Part shown: positions 44,740-54,600 of the stretch, in pieces
Layout: each line of letters opens with the position of its first letter
How positions within the stretch are numbered: the first letter of the stretch is position 1
Assembly (NCBI RefSeq): GCF_042186555.1
Contig: NC_133326.1
Location: 489,043,081-489,107,080, forward strand
DNA: 64,000 nucleotides
Direction: 5' to 3'
Source of the DNA: Aquarana catesbeiana
Taxonomy: Eukaryota; Chordata; Amphibia; Anura; Ranidae
Made by a program: the position numbers and the translations under genes
Notes under the pieces: model-generated
The model's database searches: none
What the model saw: only the letters and a program-made list of their open reading frames with translations
What the model was told of the DNA's origin: nothing

Positions 44740-45425
44740 TATAAGTTTTGGGGGATGTCTACACCCCTGATAGGGTGAAGACACCTCCCAAATTTTGCCA
44801 ATTTCTCATTCAAAATTATTCACTTCCTGTCACATAGCCAAACAGGAAGTGAGGGTAAAACCCTACCAATGTATGTCCTTGCGGACACACAGGTCAATCT
44901 AAATAGTTTCCCCATTCGGGAAATTTCACTCTAGCATTTTGCCATGTACATCCCAAATTATTATGTATCTTGGGGTTTATTTATTAAAAGGTAAATCCAC
45001 TTTGCACTACAAGGGCACTTAGAAGTGCAGTTGCTGGAGATCCGAGGGGGACATGCAAGGAAAAGAAAAAAACTGCATCTTTGCCTCTACATGATTGGAT
45101 GATAAAATAACCAATGCTACCTCTCTGATTTTCATCAACTACACTTGTATTGCAGAAAGGATTTGCCTAATAAACCCCAAAATACCTAATAATTTGGGGC
45201 ATACACAACAAAGTGCTAGAGTGCAATTTGCATAATGGGGGCACTAGTTAGATTGACCTGTGTGTCCCCAAGGAAAAATATTAGGGTTTTACTCTCACTT
45301 CCTGTTTGGCTATGTGAAAGGAAGTGAAGCCAATTTTAAAGAAAACGGACACAAAGCCCAACCTTTAAAAAATAAATAAATAAATAAAAATCTTGATTTC
45401 CCTCAAATGTCCACAATTAGAATAG
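44740..45425. mobile_element. Fold-back element with ~260-bp inverted arms
   Basis: The left arm (about 44740-45009) and right arm (about 45155-45425) are imperfect complements along their length. Examples are ACACACAGGTCAATCTAA with its complement near 45250, and TTGGGGTTTATTTATTAAAA with its complement near 45165. The loop carries no ORF. Confidence 0.75.
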
Positions 45426-45463
45426 GATTGTCTTCAGCTTGATTTTAGTTCAGTGCTCTAAAT

Positions 45464-45670
45464 CAGTGCTTCTTAACCCTGTCCTGAAGTATCCCCCAAC
45501 AGGCCATGTTTGCAGGTTTTCCTTCATCTTCCACTGGTGCTTTAAATCAAAGTCAATGGCTTTGTATTTTGGACAGCTATTTTAGATAAGATAAAATTTC
45601 CTAAACATGTCCCGTCGGGGGTGGGGGTGGGGGTGGGGGGGTACTTGAGGACTGAGGCTGAAAACCACTG
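45464..45670. mobile_element. hAT-type MITE
   Basis: The left end is CAGTGCTTCTTAACCCTGTC and the complement of the right end CAGTGGTTTTCAGCCTCAGT. CAGTGGTT ends are typical of hAT elements. The flanks CTCTAAAT and CTCAAAAA match at 6 of 8 bases, consistent with an 8-bp TSD that has decayed. Confidence 0.7.
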
Positions 45671-46898
45671 CTCAAAAAGAAAATTGAATACTTACCACTC
45701 TGAAATGTTACTGGTCACTATCCATGGCAGCATACGCACAATCCATGCATGCGCTACCATGAAGGCACCAGGAAAGTAACTTAAAAAAAGTAAAAGGGAT
45801 TTGTCTAAGACATGCCAATCAGCCTAGTTAAGCTGCAGCTGGGAAATCCATGACATGAAAAGAACACACATAAAACAAAGAATTTGAAACGATTTTATTG
45901 GTCCAAAAGAAAAAAAAAAAAAAAAAGAGACTTGGAAAAGAAGCAAGAAAAGCAAAATACACACATGTATGTAAATTTGAGACACTAACAGAATAGGTTT
46001 GACCCTTTTGCAGTGTAAATTAACAGGAGTTAAAAGGAGTGCACCCACAAATGGACATCTATTAAGGATTAAACAACATTAGGCACAACATCTTGAGAAA
46101 CAATTTTAAAAATAATGCAGCACAGACAGTTAAATCAAAGTGAACAACGTAAAAACAACAAAAATTGCCAACATAAAAAAGATTTCATGGTAAAATAACC
46201 ACCACCCAAAAAAACCAAAACGAACCAAAGTAACAAATAAATTGCATAAAAACACATCTGTTTTGCAACAACATAACAAACAAAATACAAATAGAAAATA
46301 CATGCAAGCTTTATATAACATAGGTTTGTGTGCTAATGAGGCAATTGCAAACACATGGACAGTCCATGAAACACACAAAATGCAAGTTCACCCAATGTAG
46401 AGACTGAACTTCAAAGTGGGTACACCTGTTAAGGATGTTCTTAAATTACTAACCCAAAGAACACACTCCGAGCATGCCCAGAAACATCCAAGTGCTGTTC
46501 ACACACAAAAAGCACCACCAAAAAAAAAAACCAAAGTCCCTGAGCATGCCCAGAACAACCCAAATGCAGTTAGCACAAAATAAGCCACCCCACTGTCCAA
46601 AATTAAGCACATCATCCAGCATGCACCAAAATTACAGATGGGACAAAACACCCCCCAGTCCAGGGGGGCAACTAAAGAGCCTAACATGTGCAAAAGTTAT
46701 ACAACAAATACCATTGCAGTCTAAGGGAACTGACTTGGCAATTTTACTAGTCCCCACTTGGCTGGCTTATCTTCTAGTTATTGGCCTTAAAATCAGTAGG
46801 GGGCCCAGGTCCCACCCTAAGGGACATATATCAATGTCACCAATTGGTCAACCCCAAAAACGAAACAAGGAGAAATGCCTTTAAGTATGCCAAATTGC
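45671..46898. other. No gene recognised
   Basis: A-rich DNA on the plus strand. The open frame at 46474-46884 is low-complexity and has no motif. No terminal repeats were seen. Confidence 0.4.
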
Positions 46899-47521
46899 TT
46901 AAGGGCCAGTTCACACCAATGCAGTCCAGTGCATATTTTATGCATCAAGAAATGCATGGAAATTCGGTTATATGGTTTGCAATGGCATAGTTCACACCAG
47001 TGCTTGCCGTTCCAGCGCGTTCCAGTTCCAGAAAAAAAAAAGTAGAAGATGCTGTATTTTTTCTGCACTGGACTGTACTGGAAAGCTGTAAAACACATCA
47101 AAAAGCACTGGAACGCACTTGTCCTTATTTAAGGTTAAGAAAAAAGAGGGGGGAAAGCACTTGACTGCATCAAAAACGCACCAAAAAAGCACTGGAACGC
47201 ATAAAAAACGTGCATGCAGAAAAGCACCTGGAATGCATCCGGACTGCGTTTCAATGGTGTGAACTGGCGCTAAAGTGTGTTGCGGTGCATTTAGGTGCGT
47301 TCCAGTGCGTTCTTGATGCATTTTTCAGCGTTCCAGTACAGTCCAGTGCATAAAAAAGGCAGCATGTTCTACTTTTTTTTTTTTGGGGAACTGGAAACGC
47401 ACTGGAACTGCAAGCACTGGTGTGAACTATGCCATTGAAAACCATATAACCTACTTTCCGTGCGTTTTTGATGCAGAAAAAAAAACGCACTGGACTGCAT
47501 GTGGTGTGAACTGGCCCTTAA
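46899..47521. mobile_element. TTAA MITE with GGGCCAGTTCACAC ends
   Basis: TTAAGGGCCAGTTCACACCA at the left and its complement at the right (47502-47521) form long inverted repeats. The similarity continues inward through GCAGTCCAGTGC and the GGCATAGTTCACACCAGTGC segment. The interior is filled with GCGTTCCAGTGC words and is non-coding. Confidence 0.82.
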
Positions 47522-48165
47522 GGAATAAAAGTTATTTAAAACTACTTGCGGCTATAATGAAATGTCGGTCCGGCAATACACATAAAAGTTCATTGATAAA
47601 AACAGCATTAAGAAAAAAAACAAAATTAAGAAAAAAAAAAATGTATGGGGTTCCCCCGAAATTCCATACCAGGCCCTTCAGGTCTGGTATGGATATTAAG
47701 GGGAACCCCACGCCAAAATAAAAAAAAATGGTGTGGGGGTCCCCCTCAAAATCAATACCAGGCCCTTCAAATGCTTTTACGTTGCCTGACATTTACTAAT
47801 ATTTTGCCGGCGCACTGAACCTAAGTATTTGAACAAGCGTAAATGCCGTTTGAGCATGCGCAGTGCATAAATTCACCTCCCGTAGTTTAAATGTATTTGC
47901 CGGCGCTGCTGCTTGTTCAGAGAAAGTCACTTTCCCATTCTATTTTGGCCATATTTATGACTTGGGCAGTTAGTACTACACTTCCCCACATCACCCCCAT
48001 ATTATTGGTACTTCCAGCTTGTTTAAATTTGAAGTTAAAGATGCCGTGCGCCATGTCTATAGTGGCGTACAGATCACCTCTTCCCGTGTGCCGGGAAGAG
48101 AATAGTAAATGGGGGATCGCGCTGTGTTACCGGCGCAAATGCTTTGTAAATACGAAAATGTTATT
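47522..48165. repeat. Repeat fragments, no gene
   Basis: 47640-47775 is another copy of the GGGGTTCCCC / ATACCAGGCC repeat. The rest is unassigned. Confidence 0.45.

Positions 48166-48208
<43 letters not shown>
48166..48208. repeat. (AT)n microsatellite
   Basis: A TA-dinucleotide run immediately left of the Tc1 element, consistent with Tc1 insertion at TA. Confidence 0.9.
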
Positions 48209-48212
<4 letters not shown>

Positions 48213-49792
48213 AGGTCCATAAATATTGGGACATCGACACAATTCTAATCTTTTTGGCCCTATACACCACCACAATGGATTTGAAATGAAACAAACAAGA
48301 TGCAGACTGCAGACTTTCAGCTTTAATTTGAGGGTATTTACATCCAAATCGGGTGAACGGTGTAGGAATTACAACAGTTTGTATAGGTGCCTCACACTTT
48401 TTAAGGGACCAAAAGTAATGGGACAGATTAACAATCATCCATCAAACTTTCACTTTTTAATACTTGGTTGCAAATCCTTTGCAGTCAATTACAGCCTGAA
48501 GTCTGGAACACATAGACATCACCAGACGCTGAGTTTCATCCCTGGTGATGCTCTGCCAGGCCTCTACTGCAACTGTCTTCAGTTCCTGCTTGTTCTTTGG
48601 GCATTTTCCCTTCAGTTTTGTCTTCAGCAAGTGAAATGCATGCTCAATCGGATTCAGGTCAGGTGATTGACTTGGCCATTGCATAACATTCCACTTCTTT
48701 CCCTTAAAAAAACTCTTTGGTTGCTTTCACAGTATGCTATGGGTCATTGTCCATCTGCACTGTGAAGCGCCATCCAATGAGTTCTGAAGCATTTTGCTGA
48801 ATATGAGCAGATAATATTGCCCGAAACACTTCAGAATTCATCCTGCTGCTTTTGTCAGCAGTCACATCAATAAATACAAGAGAACCAGTTCCATTGGCAG
48901 CCATACATGTCTACGTCATGACACTACCACCACCATGCTTCACTGATGAGGTGGTAGGCTTTGGATCATGAGCAGTTCCTTTCCTTCTCCATACTCTTCT
49001 CTTCCCATCACTCTGGTACAAGTTGATCTTGGTATCATCTGTCCATAGGATGTTGTTCCAGAACTGTGAAGGCTTTTTTAGATGTTGTTTGGCAAACTCT
49101 AATCTGGCCTTCCTGTTTTTGAGGCTCACCAATGGTTTACATCTTGTGGTGAACCCTCTGTATTCACTCTGGTGAAGTCTTCTCTTGATTGTTGACTTTG
49201 ACACACATACACCTACCTCCTGGAGAGTGTTCTTGATCTGGCCAACTGTTGTGAAGGGTGTTTTCTTCACCAGGGAAAGAATTCTTCGGTCATTCACCAC
49301 AGTTTTTTTCCATGATGTTCCGGGTCTTTTGGTGTTGCTGAACTTACCGGTGAATTCTTTCTTTTTAAGGATGTTCCAAACAGTTGATTTGGCCACACCT
49401 TATGTTTTTGCTATCTCTCCGATGGGTTTGTTTTATTTTTTCAGCCTAACGATGGCTTGCTTCACTGATAGTGACAGCTCTTTGGATCTCATATTGAGAG
49501 TTGACAGCAACAGATTCCAAATGCAAATAGCACACTTGAAAGGAACTCTGAACCTTTTATCTGCTCCTTGTGAATGGGATAATGAGGGAATAACACACAC
49601 CTGGCCATGGAACAGCTGAGTAGCCAATTGTCCCATTACCATTCACCTGATTTGGATGTAAATACCCTCAAATTAAAGCTCAAAGTCTGCAGTTAAAGCA
49701 CATCTTGTTCGTTTCATTTCAAATCCATTGTGGTGGTGTATAGAGCCAAAAAGATTAGAATTGTGTCGATGTCCCAATATTTATGGATCTGA

Positions 49793-49794
<2 letters not shown>
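48209..49794 (-). mobile_element. Tc1 transposon
   Basis: The terminal inverted repeats are about 160 bp. The left begins AGTCAGGTCCATAAATATTG and the right has the same as its complement, with one or two changes. Both are bordered by TA-rich DNA. The transposase lies on the minus strand. Length (about 1.6 kb) and layout are standard for Tc1. Confidence 0.92.
48457..49490 (-). pseudogene. Tc1 transposase, broken
   Basis: The minus-strand frame starts MRSKELSLSVKQAIVRLKK (49490), the first helix-turn-helix. Two in-frame stops follow (about 49433 and 49399) before VAKSTVWNIL and the GRPR-like RPGTSWKKT. The catalytic domain has WTDDTKINLYQ (first Asp), MDNDP (second Asp) and SPDLNPIEHAFHLLK (Glu), the DD34E set. 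Further damage is a stop after GGGSVMT, a stop after MDNDP, and a one-base shift in an A/T run near 48705. It cuts and pastes at TA when intact. Confidence 0.9.

Positions 49795-49864
<70 letters not shown>
49793..49864. repeat. (AT)n microsatellite
   Basis: About 35 TA units directly right of the Tc1 end. Confidence 0.92.
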
Positions 49865-49866
<2 letters not shown>

Positions 49867-49904
49867 TGCATTCTTTGTAGCCTATATCTACAGTGCATTT
49901 GGTG

Positions 49905-50000
49905 GTGTACTGTTTCTAATACACTTTAGGCAGTGTGTATATATATATTTATTATATATAATATAAATACACTGCCTAAAGTGTATTAGAAACAGTACAC
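49905..50000. repeat. 32-bp perfect inverted repeat around an AT loop
   Basis: The arms at 49905-49936 (starting GTGTACTGTTTCTAATACAC) and 49969-50000 are exact complements with a 32-nt AT-rich loop. The arm sequence is a unit of the minisatellite at 52590-54600. Confidence 0.85.
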
Positions 50001-50082
50001 AGTCAGGTCCATAAATATTGGGACATCGACACAATTCTAATCTTTTTGGCTCTATACACCACCACAATGAATTTGAAATGAT
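50001..50082. mobile_element. Tc1 terminal fragment
   Basis: It repeats the first 80 bases of the Tc1 left end (AGTCAGGTCCATAAATATTG through the GAATTTGAAATGA region), then breaks into AT-rich DNA. It is a solo end next to the complete element. Confidence 0.85.
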
Positions 50083-50102
50083 ATATTTCATTATATCATA
50101 TG

Positions 50103-50110
<8 letters not shown>

Positions 50111-50163
<53 letters not shown>
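50111..50163. repeat. (AT)n microsatellite
   Basis: About 26 TA units. Confidence 0.92.
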
Positions 50164-50167
<4 letters not shown>

Positions 50168-50356
50168 CTCAAAATTTCAAGTCCTGAGCTACTAGCCAGG
50201 CCTCAAGGGTTACTCGCCACCAGTTGCCCCACTCAACCTTGCTTCCCCCCGCCCCTAATTCCGCCCCTAAACACGCCCTAATAAAATGACACTTTAATAT
50301 TTTATACAGAATTAAGTTATAAAAATTAAAATATTAACAACAACAACTTTATCCAT

Positions 50357-51375
50357 GCCCACCAATGCAGCCTGTGTCCACCAATGAAGCCTCATGCAGC
50401 CTGTGTCCACCATGCAGCCTCATGCAGCCTGTGCCCACCAATGAAGCCTGTGTCCACCACACAGCCTCATGCAGCCTGTGTCCACCACGCAGCCTCATGC
50501 AGCCTGTGTCCACCACACAGCCTTATGCAGCCTGTGTCCACCACGCAGCCTCATGCAGCCTGTGTCCACCACGCAGCCTCATGCAGCCTGTGTCCACCAC
50601 GCAGCCTCATGCAGCCTGTGTCCAGCATGCAGCCTCCTGCAGCCTGTGTCCACCATGCAGCCTCTTGCAGCCTGTGTCCACCATGCAGCCTGTGTCCACC
50701 ATGCAGCCTGTGCCCACCATGCAGCCTCATGCAGCCTGTGTCCCTCATGCAGCCTGTGCCCACCATGCAGCCTCATGCAGCCTGTGTCCCTCATGCATCC
50801 TCATGCAGCCTGTGTCCACCATGCAGCCTCATGCAGCCTGTGTCCCTCATGCAGCCTGTGTCCACCATGCAGCCTCAGCCCACCATGCAGCCTGTGTCCC
50901 TCATGCAGCCTCAGTCCACCATGCAGCCTGTGTCCCTCATGCAGCCTGTGTACCTTATGCAGCCTCAGTCCACCATGCAGTCTGTGTCCCTCATGCAGCC
51001 TCAGTCCACCATGCAGCCTGTGTCCCTCATGCAGCCTGTGTCCACCATACAGCCTTATGCAGCCTGTGTCCATCATGCAGCCTCATGCAGCCTGTGTCCC
51101 TCAAGCAGCCTAATGCAGCCTGTGTCCCTCATGCAGCCTAATGCAGCCTGTGTCCCTCATGCAGCCTGTGTCCACCGTGCAGCCTGTGTCCACCGTGCAG
51201 CCTGTGTCCACTGTGCTGCCTGCGTCCACCATTCAGCCTGCGTCCACCATTCAGCCTGCGTCCACCATTCAGCCTGCGTCCCTCATGCAGCCTCAGTCCA
51301 CCATGCAGCCTGTGTCCCTCATGCAGCCTCAGTCCACCATGCATGTCCCTCATGCAGCCTCAGTCCACCATGCAG
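50357..51375. repeat. ATGCAGCCTGTGTCCACC minisatellite
   Basis: Units of 15-18 bp, ATGCAGCCTGTGTCC(ACC/CTC) and ATGCAGCCTC. All three forward frames, and parts of the reverse, stay open (MQPVST, CSLCPP, HAACVH readings). No gene is called. Confidence 0.92.
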
Positions 51376-52280
51376 CCTACCTGTGCAGGGGAGGAGAAGA
51401 GCCACCCAGATGATGGAACACATCGATAACAGCTTTAATTTCAATTGCGGTGTTCCCGCCGCTCAACATCACATATAGCCTTGCCCCCTGGCTGGGAAAC
51501 TTTGATTGACAGATCGCCCGTCCTGGGATTGGACGACTGATCTGTCTATCAAAGTCCCGGGACCAGGAGGAGGGGATATATGTGACAGCATGCAGCCTGT
51601 GTCCCTCATGCAGCCTCATGCAGCCTGTGTCCCTCATGTATCCTGTGTCCCTCATGCAGCCTGTGTCCACCATGCAGCCTGTGTCCCTCATGCAGCCTGT
51701 GTCCACCATGCAGCCTCAGTAAACCATGCAGCCTGTGTCCCTCATGGAGCCTCAGTCCACCATGCAGCCTGTGTCCATCATGCAGCCTTATGCAGCCTGT
51801 GTCCCTCGTGTCCCTCAGGCAGCCTGTGTCCACCATGCAGCCTGTGTCCCTCATGCAGCCTCAGTCCACCATGCAGCCTTTGTCCCTCATGCAGCCTCAT
51901 GCAGCCTGTGTTCCTCATTCAGTCTCAGTCCACCATGCAGCCTGTGTCCCTCATGCAGCCTCAGTCCACCATGCAGTCTGTGTCCCTCATGCAGCCTGTT
52001 TCCCTCATGCAGCCTCAGTCCACCATGCAGCCTGTTTCCCTCATGCAGCCTCAGTCCACCATGCAGCCTACCTGTGCAGGGGAGGAGAAGAGCCACCCAG
52101 ATGATGGAACACAATGATAACAGCTTTAATTTCAATTGCGGTGTTCCCGCCGCTCACCAACACATATAGCCCTGCCCCCTGGCCGGGGAACTTTGATTGA
52201 CAGATCGCCCATCCTGGGACTAGATGGCTGATCTGTCTATCATAGTCCCGGGACCAGTAGAAGGGGCTATATGTGACAGC
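51376..52280. repeat. Duplicated block with second minisatellite field
   Basis: A unique 214-bp block (51376-51589) starting CCTACCTGTGCAGGGGAGGA is present again at 52066-52280 with scattered differences. The second ATGCAGCCTGTG field (51590-52065) lies between them. This looks like a tandem duplication of a minisatellite-plus-flank unit. Confidence 0.85.
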
Positions 52281-52489
52281 GAGCAGCTGGGAGTACAGTA
52301 ATGTGAAATGAAAGCTGTTATAGCTGCGTTCCCTGCACTCTGATCATCTGGGCGGCTCTCCTTTCTCTTTCTCTTCCCGTCTGCAATCGCTGGACTCCCA
52401 TTCAACCCAGGCTGCCGGCAGTGCTCGCCCCCCAGGCAGCCAATAGCTCGCCAGCCCTCAAAATCCACTCGCAAAATGTGAGCAGGCTG

Positions 52490-52491
<2 letters not shown>

Positions 52492-52543
<52 letters not shown>
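52492..52543. repeat. (AT)n microsatellite
   Basis: About 25 TA units. Confidence 0.92.
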
Positions 52544-52548
<5 letters not shown>

Positions 52549-52589
52549 CTCTGCATTTAGTGTAGCCTATATCTACAGTGCATTTGGTG

Positions 52590-54600
52590 GTGTACTGTTT
52601 CTAATACACTTCAGGCAGTGTACACAGTATCTAATACAGTGTGTACAGTTTCTACTACAACTTCTGGTGGTGTACACAGTATACAATACAGTGCGGCAGT
52701 AGTACAGTTTCTAATACAGTGCAGACGGTGCACACAGTATCTAACACAGTGTGTACAGTTTCTACTTCACTTCTGGTGGTGTACACAGTATACAATACAG
52801 TGCAGCCGTTGTACAGTTTCTAATACAGTGCAGGCAGTGTATACAGTATCTAATACAGTGTGTACAGTTTCTAATACAGTGCAGGCAGTGTACACAGTAT
52901 CTAATACAGTGCAGCCATTGTAAAGTTTCTAATACAGTGCAGGCAGTGTACACAGTATCTAATACAGTGTGTACAGCTTCTAATACACTTCAGGCGGTGT
53001 ACACAGTAGCTAATAAAGTGTGTACAATTTCGAATACACTTCAGGCGATGTACACAGTATGTAATACAGTGTGTACAGTTTCTAACACACTTCAGACAGT
53101 GTACACGGTATCTAATAGAGTGTGTACAGTTTGTAATACACTTCAGGAGGTGTACACAATATCTAATACAGTGTGTACAGTTTCTACTACACTTCTGGTG
53201 GTGTACACAGTATACAATACAGTGCAGCCATTGTACAGTTTCTAATACAGTGCAGGCAGTGTACACAGTATCTAATACAGTCTGTACAGTTTCTACTACA
53301 CTTCTGATGGTGTACACAGTATACAATACAGTGCAGCCGTAGTACAGTTTCTAATACAGTGCAGATGGTGCACACAGTATCTAATACAGTGTGTACAGTT
53401 TCTACTTCACTTCTGGTGGTGTACACAGTATACAATACAGTGCAGCCGTTGTACAGTTTCTAATACAGTGCAGGCAGTGTATACAGTATCTAATACAGTG
53501 TGTACTACTAAACTTCTGGTGGTGTACACAGTATACAATACAGTGCAGCCATTGTACAGTTTCTAATACAGTGCAGGCAGTGTACACAGTATCTAATACA
53601 GTATGTACAGGTTCTACTACTTTTCTGGTGGTGTACACAGTATCTAATACAGTGTGTACAGCTTCTAATACACTTCAGGCGGTGTACACAGTAGCTAATA
53701 AAGTGTGTACAATTTCTAATACACTTCAGGCGATGTACACAGTATCTAATACAGTGTGTACAGTTTCTAATACACTTCAGGTGGTGTACACAGTATCTAA
53801 TACAGTGTGTACAGTTTCTACTACACTTCTGCTGGTGTACACAGTATACAATACAGTGCAGCCGTTGTACAGTTTCTAATGCAGTGCAGGCAGTGTACAC
53901 AGTATCTAATACAGTGTGTACAGGTTCTACTACTTTTCTGGTGGTGTACACAGTATCTAATACAGTGTGTACAGCTTCTAATACACTTCAGGCGGTGTAC
54001 ACAGTAGCTAATAAAGTGTGTACAATTTCTAATACACTTCAGGCGATGTACACAGTATCTAATACAGTGTGTACAGTTTCTAACACACTTCAGGCGGTGT
54101 ACACGGTATATAATAGAGTGTGTACAGTTTCTAATACACTTCAGGAGATGTACACAATATCTAATACAGTGTGTACAGTTTCTACTACACTTCTGGTGGT
54201 GTACACAGTATACAATACAGTGCAGCCGTAGTACAGTTTCTAATACAGTGCAGGAGATATACACAGTATCTAATACAGTGTGTACAGTTTCTACTACACT
54301 TCTGGTGGTGTACACAGTATACAATACAGTGCAGCCGTTCTACAGTTTCTAATACAGTGCAGGTAATGTACACTATATCTAATATTGTGTACAATTTCTC
54401 CTACACTTCTGATGGTGTACACAGTATACAATACAGTGGAGCCATTGTACAGTTTCTAGTACAGTGCAGGTGGTGTACACAGTATCTAATATACTGTGTA
54501 CAGTTTCTACTACTTTTCTGGTGGTGTACACAGTATCTAATACAGTGTATACAGTTTCTAATACACTTAAGGCGGTGTACACATTATCTAATACAGTGTA
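52590..54600. repeat. ~50-bp GTGTACACAGTATCTAATAC minisatellite
   Basis: About 2 kb of tandem units. Each begins GTGTACACAGTATCTAATAC or GTGTACACAGTATACAATAC, continues AGTGTGTACAGTTTCTAATA, then CACTTCAGGCG or ACTTCTGGTG. At least two unit types alternate in a higher-order pattern. Long frames on both strands (YTVSNTVCTV and YCVHRLKCIRN readings) are repeat artefacts. It runs directly into the hAT transposase start. Confidence 0.92.

Larger units (their letters stand above)
50164..52488. mobile_element. Putative DNA element filled by a minisatellite
   Basis: The left end is AGGGCTCAAAATTTCAAGTC with CTGAGCTACTAGCC inside. The complement of the right end reads AGCCTGCTCACATTTTGCGA with a GGCGAGCTATTGGC phrase. 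The ends are similar but imperfect. Between them are two minisatellite fields and a duplicated unique block. No transposase. Both outer borders are (AT)n. Confidence 0.5.

Noticed and set aside
46474..46884. 136-codon open frame
   Set aside because: Low-complexity, Lys/Pro/Gln-rich translation of A-rich DNA, with no motif or neighbour support.
50365..52169. Open frames up to 364 codons (MQPVST / CSLCPP readings)
   Set aside because: 15-18-bp minisatellite open in all forward frames; no start context or domain.
52618..54600. Open frames of 100-170 codons on both strands (YTVSNTV, YCVHRLKC readings)
   Set aside because: Caused by the ~50-bp array. The forward one is joined to the hAT frame only because no stop intervenes.
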